The notes under the pieces were generated by a model, which was given only the letters and a program-made list of their open reading frames with translations, did not search any database and was not told where the DNA came from. A stretch of DNA of 7,610 bases from CALGLS01 sp047626155. GTDB lineage: Bacteria; Bacteroidota; Bacteroidia; Chitinophagales; Saprospiraceae. Position numbers and translations under genes: made by a program. This document shows, in pieces, positions 1-7,520 of this stretch; the first letter of the stretch is position 1; the number at the start of each line of letters is the position of its first letter. The DNA is taken from positions 1 to 7,610 of the forward strand of contig JBLHRR010000202.1 in assembly GCA_047626155.1 (NCBI GenBank), given 5' to 3'.

Positions 1-1013
1 AGCAATCCTTTCCGAAGTAAATATTTTAAAACGGCTGGTATACCACCAACAGCATGTACATCTTCCATTAGGTATTTACCACTAGGCTTTAAATCGGCTA
101 AAAAAGGAGTAGTATCACTTATTTTCTGAAAATCCTTCAAGGTAAACTCGATCTTCGCTGCTCTTGCAATTGCTAAGAAATGTAAAACAGCATTGGTAGA
201 TCCTCCAAGAATCGTTACTAATCGAATAGCATTCTCCATGGATTTTCGGGTAATAATATCTGAAGGTTTAATATCTTTTTCAATCAAAAGGCGAATGGCC
301 TCACCAGCCTTTACCGACTCCTCTTTCTTAGCATCGCTCAAGGCAGGGTTCGAGGCGTTAAACGGAAGAGCCATACCTAGTGCCTCAATTGCCGAAGCCA
401 TAGTATTTGCTGTATACATACCACCACAGGCACCGGCTCCTGGACAGGCTTTTTCAACAATACTTTGATATTCAACTTCTGTGATAGTTCCCGCCACCTT
501 GGATCCCCAAGCTTCAAAGGCAGAAACAACATCTAATTTTTTTCCATTGTGACATCCAGAATCAATAGTACCTCCATATACTAAAATAGAGGGGCGATTC
601 AAACGTATCATAGCCATTAAAGCACCGGGCATATTTTTGTCACAACCAACTACCGTAATTAAGCCATCATAACTCATTGCCTGCACCACTGTTTCCATAG
701 AATCGGCAATTAAATCGCGAGATGGCAGTGAGTAACGCATCCCAGGAGTTCCCATAGAAATACCATCACTTACTCCAATGGTATTGAAAATAAGACCAAT
801 TATATCCTCATTTTTAGTCCCCTTCTTCACTAATTTTGCCAAATCGTTGAGATGCATATTGCAGGGATTCCCTTCATAGCCAGTACTCGCTATCCCAATC
901 ATGGGTTTAAAAAAATCTTCGGTAGTTAATCCAATCGCATAAAGCATTGCTTGAGCGGCAGGTTGGGTCGGGTCTTGAGTTACAGTCTTGCTGTATTTAT
1001 TTAATTCTTTCAT
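1..1013 (-). CDS. ilvD: Dihydroxy-acid dehydratase, N-terminal 337 residues (3' end beyond window)
   Basis: This enzyme dehydrates 2,3-dihydroxy-isovalerate and 2,3-dihydroxy-3-methylvalerate to the 2-oxo acids that precede valine/leucine and isoleucine; it is a cytoplasmic iron-sulfur, Mg-dependent enzyme of the IlvD/Edd family. Reading from ATG at 1013, the frame is open to the left edge with no stop. Visible family marks are three cluster cysteines: C51 (GNPCNMHL), C124 (GCDKNMPG, whose DK supplies metal-binding Asp and Lys) and C196 (GAGACGGMYTANTM). Further marks are SLPSRDLIADS (residues 95-105), GGSTNAVLH (270-278) and MEDVHAVGGIPAVL (316-329). The three-Cys pattern is the one known for [2Fe-2S] members. 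Family proteins are usually about 560-615 residues, so roughly 60 percent is present and the substrate-binding C-terminal part is missing only because the window ends. The start is supported by the typical KELNKYSKTVTQDPTQPAAQ N-terminus. In related bacteria ilvD usually leads ilvB/ilvN/ilvC, which would lie to the left; that is inference. Confidence 0.97.
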   Translation of the reverse strand, partial: MKELNKYSKTVTQDPTQPAAQAMLYAIGLTTEDFFKPMIGIASTGYEGNPCNMHLNDLAKLVKKGTKNEDIIGLIFNTIGVSDGISMGTPGMRYSLPSRDLIADSMETVVQAMSYDGLITVVGCDKNMPGALMAMIRLNRPSILVYGGTIDSGCHNGKKLDVVSAFEAWGSKVAGTITEVEYQSIVEKACPGAGACGGMYTANTMASAIEALGMALPFNASNPALSDAKKEESVKAGEAIRLLIEKDIKPSDIITRKSMENAIRLVTILGGSTNAVLHFLAIARAAKIEFTLKDFQKISDTTPFLADLKPSGKYLMEDVHAVGGIPAVLKYLLRKGL

Positions 1014-1037
1014 TCAATTTCTATCATCTTATACCTC
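1010..1037 (-). promoter_or_regulatory. Possible 5-codon leader frame with Shine-Dalgarno, overlapping ilvD start
   Basis: On the minus strand GAGG (1037-1034) stands 6 bases before an ATG at 1027. That ATG opens the frame ATG-ATA-GAA-ATT-GAA-TGA (Met-Ile-Glu-Ile-Glu), and its TGA overlaps the ilvD ATG (1013-1011) in the arrangement ATGA. The frame is out of phase with ilvD. GAGG is 20 bases from the ilvD ATG, too far to serve it directly, whereas its spacing to the upstream ATG is ideal. Ribosomes could therefore load at the short frame and reinitiate on ilvD. Two of the five codons are Ile, a product of the pathway, but a frame this short can arise by chance and SD use is generally weak in Bacteroidota. 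Confidence 0.3.
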
Positions 1038-1323
1038 AGAATTGTAATTTTCTAAAGAACTGAAGTCGAAATTAACAAAACGGGACATCTATATTTTTAA
1101 GATTAGACTTTTTGGAATAAATCCAAGCGCGACAAATAACCCGTATAAAATTGATTTTCAAATAATTAACACCCTATTATATCCGATGTCCACGAAATCA
1201 ATTCTTTCAATAAAACTTACAACTTGTTTATCAATGCCCTCAATATTAGTCAAATTGCCCTGCTTTATGAAGATTTACTAAATTTATAATCTAACGCTGC
1301 CACTTATTAGGCTGTAATTATTT
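1014..1323. other. Intergenic gap between gltD and ilvD, no convincing gene
   Basis: This 310-base A+T-rich stretch separates the gltD stop from the ilvD start. I see no tRNA, no strong hairpin with a T run, and no clear Bacteroidota promoter (TTTG then TAnnTTTG) for ilvD. The stretch just after gltD (1301-1313) can form only a poor stem with a mismatch and no following T run, so read-through from gltBD into ilvD cannot be excluded. The minus strand has a stop-free run of 38 codons without ATG (1158-1274). The plus strand has a 31-codon ATG frame (1186-1281). Neither has a ribosome site or recognisable motif. The most probable content is the leader and promoter of ilvD. Confidence 0.6.
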
Positions 1324-2790
1324 TTAGATTCTCGGTAGGTCGTTATTGTCTTTCAACGGTAGATTCGATTTCCCCATGAGATAGGCGTCGATGTGATGTG
1401 CAGCCTGACGCCCTTCAGAAATAGCCCAAACAATCAACGATTGCCCGCGGCGCATGTCTCCCGCTGCAAAAATCCCTGACACATTGGTTGCATAGTCTTT
1501 GGTAGTCGCTTTAATATTGGTTCTAAAATCCATTTCCAAACCAAACTGCTCGGCAAGTGTTTTTTCGGCTCCAACAAAGCCCAAGGCCAGCAGAACCAGA
1601 TCACAACCCCACTTTTTTTCTGTATTCGGAAGCTCTTTTAATTGCGGACGCTCACCATCTTTGAAAATCCATTCTACCTCAACCGTTTTCAAACCGATTA
1701 GATTTCCGTTTTTGTCACCTAGAAACTCTTTCGTAGAAACACTAAAAAAGCGTTCTACACCCTCTTTATGGGAGGATGTTGTTTTTAATCTCATTGGCCA
1801 ATATGGCCAAGGCTGGTTGGTGGGGCGTCCTTCTGAAGGTTTGCTTAAAATTTCAAAATTGGTTACTGATTTTGCCCCCTGTCGATTACTAGTTCCAATA
1901 CAATCTGAACCCGTATCCCCACCACCAATTACAATAACATTTTTATCCTTTGCAGAAAGAATGTGTTCAAAATCAACCAATCCATCTACATATTGATTAT
2001 TCAATTTTAGGAAATCCATAGCCTGATGAACTCCTTTCAAATGATTTCCTTTTATTGGAATACCTCTTCTTTCGCTAGCCCCTCCAGACAATAATACAGC
2101 ATCAAAATCGGCCATAATTGTTTCAATACTTACATTTACACCAACATGAGCATTCGTTCTAAATTGGATACCTTCTGCGTCTAATATTGCAACGCGTCTG
2201 TCAATAATATTCTTCTCTAATTTAAAGTCCGGAATCCCATAGCGCAATAATCCTCCAATCTTAGCATCGCGCTCAAAGACCGTGACTAAATGACCTGCTC
2301 TATTTAACTGTTGCGCTGCAGCCATACCGGCAGGCCCTGAGCCAATAACTGCAACCGTCTTAGTTGTTCTTTTCTCAGGTAGATTTGCAGCTACCCAGCC
2401 TTCTTTAAATGCGATCTCTACTATGTTTTTTTCAATATTTTCTATAGTAACGGGATCTTCATTTATCCCTAAGACACAAGCTTCTTCACAGGGCGCAGGA
2501 CATAACCGGCCGGTAAACTCAGGAAAATTATTCGTCGCATGTAAAATCTGAGCAGCTTCTTTCCAACGTCCTTTATAAACCTTATCATTAAAATCAGGAA
2601 TAAAATTACCGAGCGGACAACCACTCTGGCAAAAGGGAATGCCGCAATCCATACAGCGTGATCCTTGCTCTTCAAGCTTTTTTTCCTCTAAGGGAAGCGT
2701 AAATTCTTTGTAATCTTTAAGTCGGTCTTCAACTTTTTTAGTGTCTTCATCGATACGCAAGTATTCTAAAAATCCTGTTGTTTTTCCCAT
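1324..2790 (-). CDS. gltD: Glutamate synthase small (beta) subunit
   Basis: This is the NAD(P)H-oxidising subunit of GOGAT; it takes hydride onto FAD and passes electrons through [4Fe-4S] clusters to the FMN and [3Fe-4S] centres of GltB. It has 488 residues, against 472 in E. coli. The N-terminal ferredoxin-like domain has C46, C49, C54, C58 (CMDCGIPFCQSGCP) and C97, C101, C105 (LCPAPCEEAC). The FAD-binding Rossmann motif is GSGPAG (150-155), with the flavin-site stretch GGLLRYGIPDFKLEK at 179-193. The NAD(P)H-binding motif is GGGDTGSDC (289-297). The C-terminal FAD signature is GIFAAGDMRRGQSLIVWAISEGRQAA (439-464). The segment SVTNFEILSKPSEGR (308-322), followed by NQPWPYWP, resembles small-subunit regions of Gram-positive and eukaryotic NADH-GOGAT rather than the E. 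coli NADPH form, so coenzyme choice is uncertain. It starts 4 bases after the gltB stop with no recognisable SD, implying coupled translation. All key residues are intact. Confidence 0.97.
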   Translation of the reverse strand: MGKTTGFLEYLRIDEDTKKVEDRLKDYKEFTLPLEEKKLEEQGSRCMDCGIPFCQSGCPLGNFIPDFNDKVYKGRWKEAAQILHATNNFPEFTGRLCPAPCEEACVLGINEDPVTIENIEKNIVEIAFKEGWVAANLPEKRTTKTVAVIGSGPAGMAAAQQLNRAGHLVTVFERDAKIGGLLRYGIPDFKLEKNIIDRRVAILDAEGIQFRTNAHVGVNVSIETIMADFDAVLLSGGASERRGIPIKGNHLKGVHQAMDFLKLNNQYVDGLVDFEHILSAKDKNVIVIGGGDTGSDCIGTSNRQGAKSVTNFEILSKPSEGRPTNQPWPYWPMRLKTTSSHKEGVERFFSVSTKEFLGDKNGNLIGLKTVEVEWIFKDGERPQLKELPNTEKKWGCDLVLLALGFVGAEKTLAEQFGLEMDFRTNIKATTKDYATNVSGIFAAGDMRRGQSLIVWAISEGRQAAHHIDAYLMGKSNLPLKDNNDLPRI

Positions 2791-2794
2791 ACGA

Positions 2795-5700
2795 TTATAG
2801 TGTTACGAGTTTTTCATTTTCTAATCTAATTAGCGCCTGTTTATACTCTTCTGGCAGTACTTTAATAAACTTCGGTAATTGAGTCTGCCAATTTTCCAAA
2901 ATTCGTTGGGCTAAAGGGCTTAATGTATTATTGTAATGATTTTCAATAAGATTTTTTAATTCTGAAATGTCCTCCGTTAAATTCACTGGTTCCAAATTCA
3001 ATCCTTCCTTGTTACAATTCATATTAAAGGTATTATTTGCATCGAATATGTATGCAATACCACCGCTCATTCCGGCTCCAAAATTTCGTCCAACTTCGCC
3101 GAGAATCACAGCTCTACCGCCAGTCATGTATTCACAACCGTGATCTCCAATTCCTTCAACAACAGCGAGAGCACCAGAATTCCGAACACAAAAACGTTCG
3201 CCCGCTTTTCCATTTATATAGACCTCCCCTGATGTAGCACCGTATAAGGCAACATTCCCAATGATCACGTTATTTTCAGGGACAAGTGTTGAACTATCAG
3301 GAACTTTCACAACCAACTTTGCGCCAGACAGCCCTTTTCCGAGGTAATCATTTGCGTTGCCATTAATAATTAGCGTAAGTCCCTTGGTTGCAAATGCACC
3401 AAAACTTTGACCAGCCGAACCTGTGAAATTTATTTTTAAGGTGTTTTCTGGAAGTCCCTGAGCCCCGTAAATTTTAGAGATCTCATTACTTAAGATTGCC
3501 CCAAAAGCTCTATCTCTATTCGTTATTTTTGATTCTAAAACTGTTTTTTCTTTTCGAAATAAAGCTGGATGTGCCTTCCTAATAATTTTAAAATCCAAAG
3601 CTTTTTCCAAATCGTGATCTTGGGTTTCAGTATTGTAAACTTTCGTTCCTTCCGGGGTACTTACCTGATGCAATATTGGAGATAAATCTAACCCATTGGA
3701 CTTATAAAAATCGATTGTTTTATTGCGATTTAGTTTTTGAACCTGCCCTACCATTTCGTCCACTGTTCGGAAACCTAGTTGAGCCATAATTTCTCGTAAT
3801 TCCTGAGCGACGAAGTACATAAAGTTGACCACATGTTCCGGTTTCCCTTTAAATTTTTTGCGCAGCTCCGGATTTTGAGTTGCAATCCCAACAGGGCAGG
3901 TGTTTAAATGACATACCCGCATCATCACGCAACCTGAAGCAACCAAAGGTGCAGTTGCAAATCCAAATTCCTCAGCACCCAACAGACAAGCAACGGCAAC
4001 ATCTCGACCTGTTTTTAATTGCCCATCACATTCCAAAACCACACGGTTTCTTAAGTTATTCATAACTAAAGTTTGCTGTGCTTCGGCCAGTCCTAATTCC
4101 CAAGGTAATCCAGCATGTTTCATGGAAGTCAATGGAGTGGCCCCTGTTCCACCGTCATGACCGGAGATTAAAATAACATCTCCCTTTGCCTTAGCAACTC
4201 CTGCGGCTACTGTACCTACCCCTACCTCAGAAACCAGCTTTACATTGATTCTAGCATCCCGATTAGCCGATTTTAAATCATAAATAAGTTGTGATAAGTC
4301 TTCAATAGAGTAAATATCGTGATGTGGTGGCGGTGAAATCAGTCCCACATAGGGAGTCGAATTTCTTGTTTTAGCGATATCCGGATTTACTTTTGGACCG
4401 GGTAGCTGCCCCCCTTCTCCAGGTTTTGCACCTTGTGCCATTTTAATTTGGATCTCTGCAGCATTTGTAAGATAATTTGAAGTTACCCCAAAACGACCAG
4501 AAGCTACTTGTTTAATTGCAGAGTTTTTCCAATCGCCGTTTGAGTCCTTGTAAAAACGATTCTCGTCTTCTCCCCCTTCACCCGAATTACTTTTACCTCC
4601 AATACGATTCATGGCGATTGCTAAATTCTCATGCGCTTCTTTACTAATGGAACCATAAGACATGGCTCCGGTTTTAAACCTTTTTACAATTTTAGTCCAT
4701 GGCTCAACTTCCTCTAAAGGGATGGGATCATAATTAGTAAATTCAAATAAACCACGAATGGTCATCAACTTCTTAGTTTGCTCATTCACCAAATCTGAGT
4801 ATTCTTTAAAAGTGCTGTGTTTATTATTTCTTACGGATTCCTGAAGTTTAGCAACCGTAAGCGGATTAAAAGCATGCTTTTCCCCACTTCGTCTCCATTT
4901 ATATTGTCCACCAAAGTCCAAACTTAAGTTACCATCTATAGTATTTGTATTATACGCTCTTCGATGTCGCTTACAAATTTCCCCTTCAATTTCTCGTAGA
5001 CCAATTCCTTGAATCCTTGTTACCGTATTTGGAAAATAGTCGTTGACCACTTTGGTATTGATACCTATACATTCAAAAAGTTGTGATCCTCGGTAGGAAT
5101 TAAGCGTTGAAATTCCAATTTTATTCATCACTTTAAGAATTCCAAATCCAACAGCTTTATTGTAATTATTTATGGCTTCTAAATAATCGATTCCTTGAAT
5201 TTCTTGTTCTTTGACTTGTTTAGAAACAATTTCGTTTACGATGTATGGATTGACAGCACTCGCTCCAAATCCGAACAGCAAGGCAAAATGATGAACTTCT
5301 CGAGGCTCGGCCGATTCGATAATAATACTGACTCTCGCGCGTTTCCCTATTTTATACAATTCATGATTTACATAGGAACAAGCCAACAATGCCGGAATTG
5401 GCGCCATTTTCTTATTGACTCCTCTATCGGAAAGAATGATAATATTACCCCCTTCATCTATTGCTTTCGAAGCTTGTTTTACAAGATTTATTAGTGTTCT
5501 CTCCAGTTCATTTAATCCCTTATCCACTTCATATAGCATAGATATCGTGGTCACTACAAAATCTGGGTTTTGAGTGTAATTTTTAATCTTATCTAAATCG
5601 TGTTTTGAGATAACAGGATTTTGAATCTTTAGTTTCCTGCACTGATCCTCATTGATTTTGAAAATATTTGTATCGCTTCCAAGTGTTAAACTAATGTCTG

Positions 5701-7300
5701 TAATTAATTCTTCTCGAATCCCATCTAAAGGCGGATTGGTTACCTGCGCAAACAACTGCTTGAAGTAGTTGTATATGAGTTGTGGTTTTTCAGAAAGGAT
5801 TGCAATAGGAGTGTCATTCCCCATGGAACCGATTGGCTCTTTCCCTAATTGTGACATTGGCTGGATAATAATACGTAGATCTTCTTCAGTATAGCCAAAA
5901 ACGATTTGTCGTTTTTCCAAAGCATCTTCTTTGTGTTTAATAGGTCCCTTTTTCGGAGGAATATCTGCCAAATGCACTAAATTCTTATCTAACCATTTTT
6001 TATAGGGATGCCTAGAAACTATTTCATCTTTTATTTCCTCGTCATTGATAATACGTCCTTGGTTCATATCTACTAAGAACATCTTTCCTGGTTCCAATCG
6101 ACCGTGACTCGCTACATTTTTAGGATCAATTTCAATAACACCGGTTTCAGAAGACATAATCACAAAACCATCTTTGGTAACTGTATAGCGAGAAGGCCTC
6201 AAACCATTTCTATCAAGCACAGCTCCAATATAGTTTCCGTCGGTAAAAGGAATAGAAGCCGGACCGTCCCAAGGCTCCATGATGCACGAATTATATTCAT
6301 AGAATGCTTTCTTAGCTTCAGACATATATGGATTTTTCTCCCAAGCTTCAGGAACGAGGATCATCATTACTTCGGGGAGAGAACGTCCTGTCATTAATAA
6401 AAGTTCCACCAACATATCCATTTGTGCCGAATCTGACTTACCTGGCAATATGATGGGAAAAATATTCTTAATTTCGTCATTAAACCAATCACTTTGCATG
6501 AGCTCCTGTCGGGATAATGTTCTTGAAACATTTCCGCGCAGTGTGTTTATTTCGCCATTGTGACACATATAACGAAATGGTTGGGCCAAATCCCAGGTTG
6601 GAAAAGTATTTGTAGAAAAACGTTGATGTACCAAGGCCAATCTTGTTATGAATAAAGGATCAGTTAGGTCTTTATAGAACAACTTGATATCTTCAGGTAT
6701 AAGTAAACCTTTATAGATGATAATTTTTGTTGAAAGACTAGGCAAATAGAAAAATGCAGATTCTGAAATTTTCGAGCCATTAATTTCGTGTTCCGTTTTC
6801 TTTCTGGCAATAAAAAGTTTTAAATTAAACTGAAAGTCTTCCAGTGTATTATCTGATTTCCCTATGAAAATTTGTTTGATAAATGGTTGTGTAACCGCAG
6901 CAATTTCGCCGAGGACCGATTCATCCAAAGGAACGTCTCTCCATCCTATTACTTCAAGATCCTGTTCTCTTATGTGTTTTTCAAATACATCTATACAGTA
7001 ATCCCTCTGATTCTCTTTTTTAGGCAAAAAGACATTACTAACTCCATATGACCCTTCTTTGGGTAAATTGAACTCACAGTTCTTCACAAAAAAGTCATGT
7101 GGGATATCAATTAAAATCCCGGCTCCATCACCAGTTTTTCCATCGGCATTTACAGCTCCTCTGTGCTCCAGTTTTTCTAAAATTTGAAGTGCTTTGTGAA
7201 TTATATTATTTGACTTAACACCTTTTAAACTACAAATAAATCCTGCTCCACAATTATCGTGTTCAAATTCTGGTAAATACATTCCCTGTTTCTTCAACAT
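2795..7300 (-). CDS. gltB: Glutamate synthase large (alpha) subunit
   Basis: This cytoplasmic enzyme releases ammonia from glutamine and channels it to 2-oxoglutarate, forming glutamate at FMN. Its 1501 residues are close to the usual 1480-1520. A short propeptide (1-16) precedes C17 in HDNCGAGF, the nucleophile that becomes N-terminal after processing. The class II amidotransferase domain spans about 17-430, with RGAVNADGKTGDGAG (47-61), R227 in HQRFSTNTFPTW, and N248-G249 in CHNGEINT as oxyanion hole. The central domain includes PMSQLGKEPIGSMGND (481-496) and QVTNPPLDGIREE (519-531). The FMN/synthase domain, about 870-1190, has GAMSYGSISKEAH (878-890), GEGGQLPGPKV (961-971) and SGHDGGTGATPLTS (1046-1059). 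The [3Fe-4S] ligands are C1124, C1130 and C1135. The C-terminal beta-helix is Gly-rich (about 1290-1420). ATG at 7300 is chosen because it gives the usual flavobacterial N-terminus and has AGGA 4 bases upstream; M7 is the alternative. It is followed directly by gltD, its obligate partner in NAD(P)H-dependent enzymes. No frameshift or missing key residue is seen. Confidence 0.98.
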   Translation of the reverse strand: MLKKQGMYLPEFEHDNCGAGFICSLKGVKSNNIIHKALQILEKLEHRGAVNADGKTGDGAGILIDIPHDFFVKNCEFNLPKEGSYGVSNVFLPKKENQRDYCIDVFEKHIREQDLEVIGWRDVPLDESVLGEIAAVTQPFIKQIFIGKSDNTLEDFQFNLKLFIARKKTEHEINGSKISESAFFYLPSLSTKIIIYKGLLIPEDIKLFYKDLTDPLFITRLALVHQRFSTNTFPTWDLAQPFRYMCHNGEINTLRGNVSRTLSRQELMQSDWFNDEIKNIFPIILPGKSDSAQMDMLVELLLMTGRSLPEVMMILVPEAWEKNPYMSEAKKAFYEYNSCIMEPWDGPASIPFTDGNYIGAVLDRNGLRPSRYTVTKDGFVIMSSETGVIEIDPKNVASHGRLEPGKMFLVDMNQGRIINDEEIKDEIVSRHPYKKWLDKNLVHLADIPPKKGPIKHKEDALEKRQIVFGYTEEDLRIIIQPMSQLGKEPIGSMGNDTPIAILSEKPQLIYNYFKQLFAQVTNPPLDGIREELITDISLTLGSDTNIFKINEDQCRKLKIQNPVISKHDLDKIKNYTQNPDFVVTTISMLYEVDKGLNELERTLINLVKQASKAIDEGGNIIILSDRGVNKKMAPIPALLACSYVNHELYKIGKRARVSIIIESAEPREVHHFALLFGFGASAVNPYIVNEIVSKQVKEQEIQGIDYLEAINNYNKAVGFGILKVMNKIGISTLNSYRGSQLFECIGINTKVVNDYFPNTVTRIQGIGLREIEGEICKRHRRAYNTNTIDGNLSLDFGGQYKWRRSGEKHAFNPLTVAKLQESVRNNKHSTFKEYSDLVNEQTKKLMTIRGLFEFTNYDPIPLEEVEPWTKIVKRFKTGAMSYGSISKEAHENLAIAMNRIGGKSNSGEGGEDENRFYKDSNGDWKNSAIKQVASGRFGVTSNYLTNAAEIQIKMAQGAKPGEGGQLPGPKVNPDIAKTRNSTPYVGLISPPPHHDIYSIEDLSQLIYDLKSANRDARINVKLVSEVGVGTVAAGVAKAKGDVILISGHDGGTGATPLTSMKHAGLPWELGLAEAQQTLVMNNLRNRVVLECDGQLKTGRDVAVACLLGAEEFGFATAPLVASGCVMMRVCHLNTCPVGIATQNPELRKKFKGKPEHVVNFMYFVAQELREIMAQLGFRTVDEMVGQVQKLNRNKTIDFYKSNGLDLSPILHQVSTPEGTKVYNTETQDHDLEKALDFKIIRKAHPALFRKEKTVLESKITNRDRAFGAILSNEISKIYGAQGLPENTLKINFTGSAGQSFGAFATKGLTLIINGNANDYLGKGLSGAKLVVKVPDSSTLVPENNVIIGNVALYGATSGEVYINGKAGERFCVRNSGALAVVEGIGDHGCEYMTGGRAVILGEVGRNFGAGMSGGIAYIFDANNTFNMNCNKEGLNLEPVNLTEDISELKNLIENHYNNTLSPLAQRILENWQTQLPKFIKVLPEEYKQALIRLENEKLVTL

Positions 7301-7304
7301 ATGA

Positions 7305-7308
7305 TCCT
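7305..7308 (-). promoter_or_regulatory. Weak ribosome binding site of gltB
   Basis: AGGA lies 4 bases before the gltB ATG on the minus strand (ATAGGATCATATG). The spacing is slightly short, but it favours this ATG over the in-frame ATG six codons later, whose only purine-rich run abuts it directly. Confidence 0.35.
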
Positions 7309-7314
7309 ATTTTA

Positions 7315-7343
7315 AGTATAAATTGAAAGTCTATTTTAAACAA
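7315..7343 (-). promoter_or_regulatory. Sigma70-like promoter candidate for gltBD
   Basis: On the minus strand TTGTTT (7343-7338) is separated by 17 bases from TATACT (7320-7315). A start about 7 bases downstream would leave a leader of only about 8 bases before the gltB ATG. Bacteroidota primary sigma factors prefer TTTG and TAnnTTTG, and TATACTTA matches that poorly. In A+T-rich DNA such matches are common, so this is only a candidate. Confidence 0.2.
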
Positions 7344-7375
7344 TATAACAACATAGAATTCACATATCATAATGC

Positions 7376-7386
7376 AAGTGTCACTT
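7376..7386. promoter_or_regulatory. 11-base palindrome, possible operator
   Basis: AAGTG-T-CACTT is a perfect inverted repeat with a single central base, 76-86 bases upstream of the gltB start. It is among the few G/C-containing words in the region. Its size and symmetry suit a dimeric regulator, but no known operator is recognised. Confidence 0.3.
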
Positions 7387-7413
7387 TTCCGAATATGAAA
7401 ATTAGGGCCAATT

Positions 7414-7438
7414 AAAAAAATGAAATTCTCAATTTCAT
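7414..7438 (-). terminator. Terminator-like hairpin with T run upstream of gltB
   Basis: On the minus strand an 8-bp perfect stem (ATGAAATT / AATTTCAT on the plus strand, loop CTC at 7428-7430, arms 7420-7427 and 7431-7438) runs straight into seven T residues (7420-7414, the first of which also forms the outermost pair). The T run follows the stem only on the minus strand. The stem is A+T-rich, so it is weaker than a classical terminator. It may end a transcript entering from the right, or act as an attenuator if gltBD transcription starts beyond 7440. Confidence 0.45.
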
Positions 7439-7463
7439 CCCTGATATTTTAAGAAAATGGTAA

Positions 7464-7520
7464 ACGAAAAAAGCAACTTTTTAAATTTTTATTGAATTAA
7501 ATGACGTAAAAAGCAATTTT
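7464..7520. repeat. Imperfect 17-base direct repeat, period 40
   Basis: ACGAAAAAAGCAACTTT (7464-7480) and ACGTAAAAAGCAATTTT (7504-7520) agree at 15 of 17 positions and start 40 bases apart. The core AAGCAA recurs a third time at 7536-7541. The period is near four helical turns, so the copies would face roughly the same side of the DNA. They may be regulator sites upstream of gltBD or of a gene to the right. Confidence 0.4.

Noticed and set aside
1..1013. Possible alternative identity of the left gene as phosphogluconate dehydratase (edd) or a sugar-acid dehydratase
   Set aside because: These share the IlvD/Edd fold, but the N-terminus, the three-Cys pattern and the GACGGMYTANTM and MEDVHAVGG stretches match IlvD proper.
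1112..1126. TTGGA-ATAAA-TCCAA inverted repeat
   Set aside because: The stem is only 5 bp and no T run follows on either strand, so it is neither a terminator nor a clear operator.
1176..1181. Perfect TATAAT on the minus strand, possible ilvD -10 box
   Set aside because: The nearest TTG hexamers lie 14 or 23 bases upstream, so the spacing is wrong, and Bacteroidota promoters use a different -7 element.
1186..1281. 31-codon ATG frame on the plus strand in the gltD-ilvD gap (begins MSTKSILSIKL)
   Set aside because: It has no ribosome site, opposes both neighbours, and such a length is expected by chance in A+T-rich DNA. Its hydrophobic flavour alone is not evidence of a gene.
1301..1313. Possible terminator just after gltD
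   Set aside because: Only a mismatched short stem forms (CAGCC against GGCAG), without a T tract on the minus strand.
1499..1996. 165-codon open frame on the plus strand inside gltD
   Set aside because: It is antisense to the well-supported gltD coding sequence, has no recognisable motif, and its low-complexity composition is what an opposite-strand shadow gives. The same reasoning removes the other plus-strand frames inside ilvD and gltB (193-468, 3037-3237, 3880-4065, 5195-5494, 6104-6397) and the minus-strand frame at 2469-2675.
2795..7300. Possible ferredoxin-dependent glutamate synthase
   Set aside because: A GltD partner is encoded 4 bases downstream, which marks the NAD(P)H-dependent bacterial type.
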